10,517 nt of DNA from Actinomycetota bacterium (GTDB taxonomy: Bacteria; Actinomycetota; Actinomycetes; S36-B12), in the NCBI GenBank assembly GCA_009726075.1, contig WLND01000026.1, positions 1 through 10,517 on the forward strand, written 5' to 3'. Shown piece after piece: positions 1-5,316 of this stretch. The notes under the pieces are model-generated. The model made no database searches, had not been told where the DNA came from, and saw only the letters and a list, made by a program, of their open reading frames with translations. Made by a program: the position numbers and the translations under genes. Position 1 is the first letter of the stretch. Each line of letters starts with the position of its first letter.

Positions 1-2
1 CG

Positions 3-218
3 GCCTCCGGTGGTCGTCCCGGTGGGTCGGATCGCCCGGCGTGGGACAAGTCGCGGTCGGATCGCCCGGCCTCGGGTGGTCGTCCTGGTGGGTCGGATCG
101 CCCGTCGTGGGACAAGTCGCGGTCGGATCGCCCGGCGTCCGGTGGTCGTCCTGGCGGGTCGGATCGTCCGGCGTGGGACAAGTCGCGGTCGGATCGCCCG
201 GCGTCCGGTGGTCGCCCA
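3..218 (+). repeat. 66-bp tandem coding repeat, three full copies plus a partial fourth
   Basis: Copies lie at 3-68, 69-134 and 135-200, with a partial copy from 201 to about 218. The period is exactly 66 bp (22 codons). Copies 1 and 2 differ at 3 positions and copies 2 and 3 at 5. Within each unit SDRP occurs twice, 11 residues apart, so the unit is itself an old duplication of an 11-residue element. The array continues beyond the left window edge, so its full copy number is unknown. Confidence 0.95.
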
Positions 219-1019
219 TCGTCGTTCGGAGATCGCGGTCGTTCAGAGCGTCCCTCCTTCGGGCGGAGCGAGGAAGAACGCCCACGCGTGGATCGGCCGA
301 GAGACCCACTTATCCCTGAGGACGTGATGCCCGAGGAGCTCGACAAGGGAGTGCTGCTCGAGTTGAGGACACTTCCTGAGGGACTCGCGGAGATCGTGGC
401 GAGACACTTGGTTGCCGCCGATCGTTGCATGGTGAGCGGCGACATCACCGCCGCTCGTGCCCACATCGAGGCGGCGCGCCGGCGTGCGGGGCGGGTATCG
501 GCGATTCGTGAAGCAGCGGCGATTGCGGCCTACGCTGACGGCGACTTCTCAGTCGCCCTCGGGGAGTTGCGGGCGGTGCGGCGTATTTCGGGAGGGATCA
601 TGTATGCGCCGATGATCGCGGACTGTGAGCGGGGTCTGGGACGTCCGCAAAAGGCTTTGGACTACATTCGCGCGATCAATGCGCCGAAGATGGAAACTGA
701 AACCCGAATTGAGCTCCTGCTTGTTGCAGCGGGTGCGCGGGCCGACCTCGGTCAGATTGACGCTGCTGTGGTGACGCTGCAAGTGCCGGAACTGACACGG
801 CTGCCACCAGGCACCATTCGTGCCCGGCTGCAGTACGCCTACTCGGACCTCTTGGCGCGGGCCGGGCGCACCTCTGAGGCATGGGAGTGGATGGAGCGAG
901 CTGCTGGCTCGGACCTTGACGGTGCGACGGATGCTGCGGAGCGCTGCGAGGAGCTGGCGGGAGTCAGCTTCACTGAGGAGGTTGGGGATCCGCTGGACGA
1001 AGGTCCATCCAGCGACTGA
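3..1019 (+). CDS. Repeat-rich TPR-like protein, 5' end missing (Rv1691-type actinobacterial family)
   Basis: The frame is open from the window edge to the TGA at 1017-1019, giving 338 visible residues with the start outside the window. Residues 1 to about 72 are three full copies and part of a fourth of a 22-residue repeat (SGGRPGGSDRP, then WDKSRSDRP), followed by a charged linker rich in Arg, Glu and Ser. From about residue 105 (EELDKGVLLELRTLPEGLAE) the protein becomes helical with TPR-like helix pairs, including ARHLVAADRCMVSGDITAAR, ADCERGLGRPQKALDYI and YAYSDLLARAGRTSEAWEWM. This C-terminal domain matches my memory of an actinobacterial family found upstream of the HAD-tlyA-recN block, such as Rv1691 of M. 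tuberculosis. The family has no assigned biochemical role. The N-terminal repeats look disordered and cationic, so RNA or ribosome contact is possible but is only inference. An internal ATG at 288 exists, but the repeats upstream are in the same frame and evolve as coding sequence. The 3' end overlaps the convergent hydrolase gene. Confidence 0.85.
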   Translation, partial: ASGGRPGGSDRPAWDKSRSDRPASGGRPGGSDRPSWDKSRSDRPASGGRPGGSDRPAWDKSRSDRPASGGRPSSFGDRGRSERPSFGRSEEERPRVDRPRDPLIPEDVMPEELDKGVLLELRTLPEGLAEIVARHLVAADRCMVSGDITAARAHIEAARRRAGRVSAIREAAAIAAYADGDFSVALGELRAVRRISGGIMYAPMIADCERGLGRPQKALDYIRAINAPKMETETRIELLLVAAGARADLGQIDAAVVTLQVPELTRLPPGTIRARLQYAYSDLLARAGRTSEAWEWMERAAGSDLDGATDAAERCEELAGVSFTEEVGDPLDEGPSSD

Positions 1020-1971
1020 CACCCATGAAGTTGGATTCGATGCCGGAGAGTTCCTCAAACTTCTCGGCGACGTTATCGGCGCTGTAGAACGATGGATGGT
1101 CCTGTCGGTCGCGCTCCCGGACGAGGGCGATCGCGTGATCGATGTCGGGCGCCTGGTCTCGGGCAGCGGCAACCGCTTCGACCCAGTAGTGAAGCTCAGC
1201 CTCGGAAGCGTCCAAGGTGTCCGATACGTCGGTGACGGGACCGTAGTGGCTGAAGAGCAGCCGAGATGCTCGAACGTCGCGCATGCGGGCGAGTGAGCTG
1301 AGCGTCAACTGGAGGTCAAAATCCGGTGGTGGGGTGGCGGGTCGCACCTCCGCGGTCTCGGGGACGTAGACGCCGGCGGCGTCGCCCGTGTAGAGATCCC
1401 CGGTCAGTGAGTCGACAAGGCCCACGTGGTGCGAGGCGTGGCCGGGGTTGTGGAACGTCGATAGGGAACGTCCGTCACCGAGATCGATGGACCCCGTGTC
1501 GCCGAGAACGAGAAGTCGCTCGGAGGGGGTCGGAAGCAGGTCGCCGAAGAGTCGGTCCATCGTTTCGCCGAAGACTCGGTGCGCGCTGGCGACGAGCTTG
1601 GCTGGGTCGGCAAGGTGACGTGCTCCGCGCTCATGAACCGCAACCTTGACTCCCGGGAAATGCGCGGCGAGGTCGCCGACGCCGCCTGCGTGGTCGAGGT
1701 GGATGTGGGTCACGACGATCGTTGCGAGGTCGGCTGGTCCGACGCCCAGCTTCAGCAGCTGCTGCGCCACGATCGGTGCAGACCGGGCGGTTCCGGTTTC
1801 GATGAGGCAGGGCCGGCTTCCGCGGATCAGGTAGCTGGCTGTGATGCCGCCATGGCCACCCATGCGGGTGTCGATCATGAAGACATCGCCTCCGAGGTCG
1901 ACGATGTCATGGTCTGCGGGTGAGTCGGTGTTGAGGTTCTCCACAGGCGCATTCTTCAGGGCGGATTGCAT
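970..1971 (-). CDS. Metallo-beta-lactamase-fold hydrolase
   Basis: This encodes a 333-residue metal-dependent hydrolase of the glyoxalase II-like MBL superfamily. Counting from the chosen Met, the zinc-binding HIHLDH motif is at residues 89-94 (in VVTHIHLDHAGG). It is followed by the downstream ligands in NPGHASHH (His), LYTGDAAG (Asp) and LLFSHYGP (His). All five MBL motifs are therefore present and the enzyme should be active. The substrate cannot be read from sequence; hydrolysis of thioester, lactone or phosphodiester substrates is possible. The C-terminal part after SHYGPVTDVSDTLD is helical and resembles a common actinobacterial MBL subfamily. I chose the ATG at 1971 because AAGGG (1982-1986) precedes it by about 10 nt. 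Upstream in-frame ATGs at 2010 and 2079 would run into the divergent SSB-like gene and lack a Shine-Dalgarno sequence. It is the only minus-strand gene here and overlaps the preceding gene tail-to-tail by 50 bp. Confidence 0.9.
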   Translation of the reverse strand: MQSALKNAPVENLNTDSPADHDIVDLGGDVFMIDTRMGGHGGITASYLIRGSRPCLIETGTARSAPIVAQQLLKLGVGPADLATIVVTHIHLDHAGGVGDLAAHFPGVKVAVHERGARHLADPAKLVASAHRVFGETMDRLFGDLLPTPSERLLVLGDTGSIDLGDGRSLSTFHNPGHASHHVGLVDSLTGDLYTGDAAGVYVPETAEVRPATPPPDFDLQLTLSSLARMRDVRASRLLFSHYGPVTDVSDTLDASEAELHYWVEAVAAARDQAPDIDHAIALVRERDRQDHPSFYSADNVAEKFEELSGIESNFMGVSRWMDLRPADPQPPQ

Positions 1972-1981
1972 CCACAGCAAG

Positions 1982-1986
1982 CCCTT
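1982..1986 (-). promoter_or_regulatory. Shine-Dalgarno of the MBL hydrolase gene
   Basis: Reading the minus strand, AAGGG ends 10 nt before the ATG at 1971. This supports that start over the longer in-frame options. Confidence 0.5.
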
Positions 1987-2035
1987 GGTTCCAGCTTCAG
2001 GAGCCGGCATGCACGAAGGATGGGCGCCTGGAACC
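1987..2035. promoter_or_regulatory. Inverted repeat between divergent genes (candidate operator or hairpin)
   Basis: GGTTCCAG at 1987-1994 is perfectly mirrored by CTGGAACC at 2028-2035. The spacer is 33 nt and the arms are 41 bp centre to centre, close to four helical turns. The arms sit 15 nt upstream of the MBL start and 21 nt upstream of the SSB-like start. No TANNNT-type -10 element is visible between the two genes on either strand. Confidence 0.45.
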
Positions 2036-2044
2036 GTTCGACGC

Positions 2045-2051
2045 AAGGGAG
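2045..2051 (+). promoter_or_regulatory. Shine-Dalgarno deciding the start of the SSB-like gene
   Basis: AAGGGAG lies 5 nt before the GTG at 2057, 11 nt before the ATG at 2063 and 38 nt before the ATG at 2090. The spacing favours GTG 2057, with ATG 2063 as the alternative. Confidence 0.55.
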
Positions 2052-2056
2052 CAATC

Positions 2057-2404
2057 GTGGCAATGACCGATGGCGGCACGTCACCGTCGATGAGCGAAGT
2101 GCGACTCGTTGGCCGGCTGGGGGCTCAGGTGCAGGACCGTGTGCTGCCGAGCGGTGACGAAATCACCGTGTTCTCTATCGTCGTTGACCGCGCCGTCCGG
2201 GATGTCCGGGGCCGAACGCGCATAGACACGATCGCCTGCGTCGCGACTCAGAGTTCCGTGGCCTCTCGTGTCAGGGCCCTGGAGGGCGGTCAACTTGTTG
2301 AGGCGACGGGCGTACTTCGCCGCAGGTTCTGGCGGGCAGGCGCTGGCCTCGGGAGCGCCATGGAGGTTGATGTTCGACGCATCAAGCGTGCCAAGGCGTT
2401 CTGA
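2057..2404 (+). CDS. Short single-stranded DNA-binding (OB-fold) protein
   Basis: This 115-residue protein shows the SSB layout. VRLVGRLGAQVQDRVLPSGDEITVFSIVVDR forms the first strands of an OB fold, although only the pattern is described here. IDTIACVATQSS is the central strand, and GGQLVEATGVLRRRFWR matches the typical 'G..V.V.G.L..R.' SSB segment. SSB proteins coat single-stranded DNA during replication, repair and recombination. This one is shorter than housekeeping SSBs (about 160 or more residues) and lacks the flexible Gly/Gln-rich tail and acidic C-terminal tip. It ends in a basic stretch, RIKRAKAF. It is therefore likely an accessory SSB paralogue of a kind seen in actinobacteria rather than the essential SSB. 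It is divergent from the MBL gene and 13 nt upstream of the TPR gene. The start is GTG 2057 by Shine-Dalgarno spacing; ATG 2063 or 2090 (MSEVRLVGRLG) are alternatives. Confidence 0.8.
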   Translation: MAMTDGGTSPSMSEVRLVGRLGAQVQDRVLPSGDEITVFSIVVDRAVRDVRGRTRIDTIACVATQSSVASRVRALEGGQLVEATGVLRRRFWRAGAGLGSAMEVDVRRIKRAKAF

Positions 2405-2417
2405 GTCCACCACGGGC

Positions 2418-2885
2418 ATGCGACTATTGGGCGTGATGTGTGAGGACGACGCGGAACTGATCTGCAGCGAGCCGGAAACCAATCTGTACGAGCTCTTCCA
2501 AGAGGCGCGTCAGCTGCTGGAATCGGGACGCGCTGAAGCAGCCATTCGGGTCCTCGAGCGGTTCGTTCTCGAGGGCGAGTCAGGGCAGGCCGTGCTCGAA
2601 CTTCTTGGTCGTGCGAGATTCAATGCCGGCCGATACGGCGAGGCGCTTGACGCATTTCAACGGTTACTCGACATGGCGCCGGATGATGATTATGCGCACT
2701 TCGGACTCGGAATGTGCCTGTGGTACCGGCAGGAGTTTCTGCAAGCGCGCGATCATCTCGCGATGGCATTTGTGATGCGTCCAGACAAACCGGAGTATTC
2801 CAAGGCCCTAACCCAGGTCAAGGCGACGCTCCTCGCCAGGCTCCTGGACGGACTCCCGATGACCGGCCCCTTGGAGCCCCGATGA
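2418..2885 (+). CDS. Tetratricopeptide repeat protein
   Basis: This 155-residue soluble protein has about three TPR helix pairs: LYELFQEARQLLESGRAEAA (about residues 25-45), VLELLGRARFNAGRYGEALD with AFQRLLDMAPDDDY (about 60-93), and AHFGLGMCLWYRQEFLQARD with HLAMAFVMRPDKPEY (about 94-128). TPRs mediate protein-protein contacts; the partner is unknown. Its stop overlaps the start of the HAD phosphatase gene (ATGA, 2882-2885), so the two are probably translationally coupled. The start is uncertain: ATG 2418, GTG 2433 and ATG 2436 are all in frame and none has a good Shine-Dalgarno. The longest in-frame extension to 2268 lies inside the SSB-like gene and is unlikely. There is no signal peptide or membrane segment. 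Confidence 0.85.
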   Translation: MRLLGVMCEDDAELICSEPETNLYELFQEARQLLESGRAEAAIRVLERFVLEGESGQAVLELLGRARFNAGRYGEALDAFQRLLDMAPDDDYAHFGLGMCLWYRQEFLQARDHLAMAFVMRPDKPEYSKALTQVKATLLARLLDGLPMTGPLEPR

Positions 2886-3730
2886 CCACGACGGCGATCC
2901 CTGACCATGATGTTCTCCTCTTCGACCTCGATGGCGTCGTCTATGTCGGACCGCGAGCAGTCGACGGGGCAGTAGAGGCGATCGCGGCGGCACTAGCGCG
3001 AGGCCTGCGATGCTGCTTCGTCACGAACAATGCGTCACGAACGCCCCACGAGGTGGCTGGGCACCTTCGCTCGCTGGGCATTGCAGCGGACGATGACGAC
3101 GTCGTGACCTCCTCTCAGGCAGGAGCATCGCTGGTGGCTGAATATGCTCAGGGCGGTGCCGTCCTCGCTGTCGGCGGAAGGGGCGTATCGGCTGCGCTCG
3201 CAGAGCGAGGTTTCGAGCCAACGTCCACGTTCGACGCACGAACCGTTGCGGTAATGCAGGGGTACGGACCGGATGTCGCGTGGAGTGACCTTGCCGAAGC
3301 CACCTTTGCGATTCGATCCGGGTTGCCTTGGATTGCGACCAATCTTGACCTCACCTTCCCGACGCCGCGCGGGCTCGCACCGGGTAACGGCGCCCTGGTG
3401 GGCGCGGTTGCTGCTGCGGTGGGCCGTCGGCCCGATGCGGTCGCGGGCAAGCCGGAGCCTGCGCTGCTCCTCGAAGCAGTCCGGCGCACGAATGCGCTAC
3501 GTCCACTCATGATTGGCGATCGCCTCGACACCGACATCGCTGCTGGAAGCCGGTTGGGCATGCCCACGCTCTTGGTTATGACGGGCGTGTGCGACGCCGA
3601 GGGGCTGTCGATTGCCATTGGCGAGGAGGTTCCGACGTACGTTGCCGCGGATCTGTCATGCCTGCTCGATGGGAGGCCGCTGCCGCGATTTGACCCGTCA
3701 GCATCGCCGGCCGGGTCCGAGGAGAGATAG
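2882..3730 (+). CDS. HAD-superfamily class IIA phosphatase (NagD/glycerol-3-phosphate phosphatase-like)
   Basis: This 282-residue phosphatase carries the four HAD motifs. DLDGVVY at 15-21 holds the nucleophile Asp15 and acid/base Asp17. TNNASRTP at 48-55 provides the motif II Thr, Lys190 lies in VAGKPEP, and the acidic motif IV is GDRLDTDI at 212-219. Between motifs II and III sits the type IIA (C2) cap, about residues 80-185, including ATNLDLTFPTPRG. Synteny with tlyA, nadK and recN makes it the counterpart of M. tuberculosis Rv1692, reported as a glycerol-3-phosphate phosphatase in glycerophospholipid recycling. The same substrate here is inference, as p-nitrophenyl phosphate-type HADs are promiscuous. 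It is shorter than Rv1692. The start codon overlaps the TPR gene stop by 4 bp, and the stop (3728-3730) is 1 nt before the next gene. Confidence 0.92.
   Translation: MTTTAIPDHDVLLFDLDGVVYVGPRAVDGAVEAIAAALARGLRCCFVTNNASRTPHEVAGHLRSLGIAADDDDVVTSSQAGASLVAEYAQGGAVLAVGGRGVSAALAERGFEPTSTFDARTVAVMQGYGPDVAWSDLAEATFAIRSGLPWIATNLDLTFPTPRGLAPGNGALVGAVAAAVGRRPDAVAGKPEPALLLEAVRRTNALRPLMIGDRLDTDIAAGSRLGMPTLLVMTGVCDAEGLSIAIGEEVPTYVAADLSCLLDGRPLPRFDPSASPAGSEER
3719..3726 (+). promoter_or_regulatory. Shine-Dalgarno of the coiled-coil protein gene, inside the HAD gene end
   Basis: GAGGAGAG lies 5 nt before GTG 3732 and 8 nt before GTG 3735, but 14 nt before ATG 3741. One of the GTGs is therefore favoured over the ATG. 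Confidence 0.6.
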
Positions 3731-3731
3731 C

Positions 3732-4265
3732 GTGGTGCCCATGTTGGATGACCTGCGCGGATACCTGCAATTGGCCACCGGTCTTACGGAGGTCACGGCC
3801 TCTCGTGCGAAAGAGGCCGCCTTGAAACTCGTCGGGCAGGGGTTCACCCTGACGACGAAGGCGCCGGATGTCGTCGGTCAGGTTCAAGAGCTTGCCGACG
3901 ACCTGATGTCGACGAGTAAGAACAATCGTGAGCTCCTGGTATCGATGATCCGCACCGAGGTGGATCGTGCGGTGGGTCGCATGGGATTCGTCCGAGAGGA
4001 TGAACTCGCAGCGCTTCGCCGTCACGTCCAGAGACTGGAGCAGCAACTGCATGACCTTCAGGGCCAGTCGGCGGCGGGGTCGGCTTCGGCTTCAGCTTCG
4101 GCAGGCCCCGCGGACGACGGCGGTCAGGACGCTGCTCCTGGAGAGCGCGAGTCGGTTGCCCCCGCGTCTGTCGGCGTAGACGCACCCGACACGGCCACTC
4201 CGGTGGTGCGAAGGAAGAAGAAGGTCGTAGTCCAGTCGGACGGGGCACCGTCGGGTGACGCGTGA
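3732..4265 (+). CDS. Coiled-coil, phasin-like conserved protein with Ser/Ala tail
   Basis: This 177-residue protein has no catalytic motif. Residues 4-60 are amphipathic helix (MLDDLRGYLQLATGLTEV, KEAALKLVGQGF). Residues 60-90 (ELLVSMIRTEVDRAVGRMG) lead into a short coiled coil, ELAALRRHVQRLEQQL, at 91-106. The rest is low complexity: an Ala/Ser run from a GGCTTC-type hexamer repeat (about 4081-4102), an acidic stretch, then a basic RRKKKVVV motif near the C-terminus. This pattern resembles small actinobacterial proteins annotated as phasin-like or polyhydroxyalkanoate-synthesis regulator, and the UbiK/YqiC coiled-coil type, often encoded next to tlyA. The function is not established. Start is GTG 3732, with GTG 3735 and ATG 3741 (MLDDLRG) as alternatives. 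Its stop overlaps the next start (GTGA, 4262-4265). Confidence 0.78.
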   Translation: MVPMLDDLRGYLQLATGLTEVTASRAKEAALKLVGQGFTLTTKAPDVVGQVQELADDLMSTSKNNRELLVSMIRTEVDRAVGRMGFVREDELAALRRHVQRLEQQLHDLQGQSAAGSASASASAGPADDGGQDAAPGERESVAPASVGVDAPDTATPVVRRKKKVVVQSDGAPSGDA

Positions 4266-4501
4266 GCGTCACGGGCTACGAGTCGGGCGATCGATCAGGG
4301 GACGAGACGCTCATGCTCCAGGGAACTGACGGCGATCTGATCCTTCCGGTATGGGAGCCGACGGGCGACGCAGCGGTCGATGCCGCCCTGGACTCCCTCA
4401 CCGGATTGGATGAGCTCGATGCGAGCGACCACATTCCTGTCTTCGAGGCCGTACACCAGCAGCTCCATCAGCGGCTGTCCGACATCAATGCGGGCTCCTA
4501 G
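4262..4501 (+). CDS. Small acidic conserved protein between the HAD gene and tlyA (Rv1693-like)
   Basis: The product is 79 residues and strongly acidic. The conserved part is DAAVDAALDSLTGLDELD followed by HIPVFEAVHQQLHQRLSDI (about residues 36-76), which fits a two-helix hairpin. Actinobacterial genomes commonly carry a small gene of this character directly before tlyA, such as Rv1693 in M. tuberculosis. Its role is unknown. The GTG start overlaps the preceding stop by 4 bp, so expression is probably coupled; its stop is 8 or 14 nt before tlyA depending on the tlyA start. There is no signal peptide or membrane segment. Family conservation in the same place argues that this is a real gene despite its size. 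Confidence 0.8.
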   Translation: MSVTGYESGDRSGDETLMLQGTDGDLILPVWEPTGDAAVDAALDSLTGLDELDASDHIPVFEAVHQQLHQRLSDINAGS

Positions 4502-4515
4502 AACTGACATTGCCT

Positions 4516-5316
4516 GTGACCCGTCGACGGCTCGATGCCGAACTCACCAGGCGAGGGCTCGCGCGTTCCCGGGATCAGGCGCAGGAGCTCATCGCTGCCG
4601 GCGCGGTGCACGTCCGCGGGGTTGCTGCGACGAAGGCTGCGACCCAGGTTGAGACCTCGTCCGCCATTACTGTTGAGAATGCTGGCCACGGGTATGTGTC
4701 TCGCGGCGCGCTGAAACTCATCGGGGCGCTCGACGCCTTCGAGGGACTCCTCGTCGATGGCCGGGATGCGCTTGATGCCGGCGCTTCGACAGGCGGATTC
4801 ACTCAGGTGCTTCTTGAGCGAGGGGTCTCGCGGGTGCTCTGCGTCGATGTGGGCTACGGGCAACTGGCATGGGTCCTCCGGGAGGACCCACGAGTCACCG
4901 TCCGCGAACGGACCAATGTGCGCACGATGTCCGCCGCCGACGTTCCGTTCCTCGCATCTGTTGTCGTGGCCGATCTCTCGTTCATCTCCCTGAAAGTGGT
5001 GCTCCCGGCCTTGCTGGCATCGACGGCACCGGTCTGCGACTACGTGCTCATGGTGAAGCCGCAGTTCGAGGCTGGGCGAGATCGGGTAGGCGACGGAGTG
5101 ATCCGGGATCCGGAGATTCGCTTCTCGACCGTGGAATCAGTGGCGCTGCACGCGGTCGCGCTTGGCCTGACGATTCGCGGAGTGGAGGCAAGTCCGCTGC
5201 CCGGTCCGAGCGGCAACGTTGAGTACTTCCTGTGGATGGATCGCGGTCGAGAGGGTGGCGGAGTCGCCTCCGTCGGCGAGGCAATCTTGCGTGCGGTCAG
5301 CGAAGGGCCAACGTGA
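4516..5316 (+). CDS. tlyA: TlyA, 16S/23S rRNA 2'-O-methyltransferase
   Basis: TlyA uses S-adenosylmethionine to methylate cytidine 2'-OH groups in 16S and 23S rRNA; in mycobacteria its loss gives capreomycin resistance. The protein is 266 residues, similar to the 268 of M. tuberculosis TlyA. An S4 RNA-binding domain spans about residues 1-60 (RRRLDAELTRRGLARSRDQA). An FtsJ-like Rossmann methyltransferase follows, with SAM motif DAGASTGGFT at 87-96, GYGQLAW, VVADLSFISL, VKPQFEAGR and PLPGPSGNVEYFLW. The catalytic K-D-K-E set is present: Lys67 in RGALKL, then Asp, Lys and Glu in the last motifs. The N-terminal length suits the type II form that modifies both subunits. The interdomain linker reads HGYV where M. 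tuberculosis has RAWV. Start is GTG 4516; TTG 4510 (adding two residues) is equally open, and neither has a clear Shine-Dalgarno. Its stop overlaps the nadK start. Confidence 0.95.
   Translation: MTRRRLDAELTRRGLARSRDQAQELIAAGAVHVRGVAATKAATQVETSSAITVENAGHGYVSRGALKLIGALDAFEGLLVDGRDALDAGASTGGFTQVLLERGVSRVLCVDVGYGQLAWVLREDPRVTVRERTNVRTMSAADVPFLASVVVADLSFISLKVVLPALLASTAPVCDYVLMVKPQFEAGRDRVGDGVIRDPEIRFSTVESVALHAVALGLTIRGVEASPLPGPSGNVEYFLWMDRGREGGGVASVGEAILRAVSEGPT
5302..5307 (+). promoter_or_regulatory. Shine-Dalgarno of nadK inside the tlyA end
   Basis: GAAGGG lies 5 nt before GTG 5313. It fixes that start rather than the longer in-frame ORF from 5232, which would overlap tlyA heavily. Confidence 0.6.

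Noticed and set aside
1..220. CRISPR-like or satellite array
   Set aside because: The units are contiguous 66-bp near-identical copies without unique spacers, and they are in frame with a gene.
10..327. ORFs in two alternative frames across the repeat array (RGRIARRP-type and GQVAVGSPG-type repeats)
   Set aside because: A repeat whose period is a multiple of three opens several frames at once. Copy-to-copy substitutions are synonymous only in the third frame, which continues into the TPR-like domain.
549..1172. Minus-strand ORF of 207 codons across the convergent junction
   Set aside because: It overlaps both supported genes in wrong frames and shows no domain pattern.
2030..2043. LexA/SOS box (GAAC...GTTCGA) upstream of the SSB-like gene
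   Set aside because: GAAC and GTTCGA are separated by 1 nt instead of the 4 nt of the actinobacterial SOS box, so it is not a credible LexA site. None is visible before recN either.
1972..2079. N-terminal extension of the MBL hydrolase to 2079 or 2010
   Set aside because: It would overlap or crowd the divergent SSB-like gene, has no Shine-Dalgarno, and its residues do not belong to the MBL fold. ATG 1971 has an AAGGG at suitable spacing.
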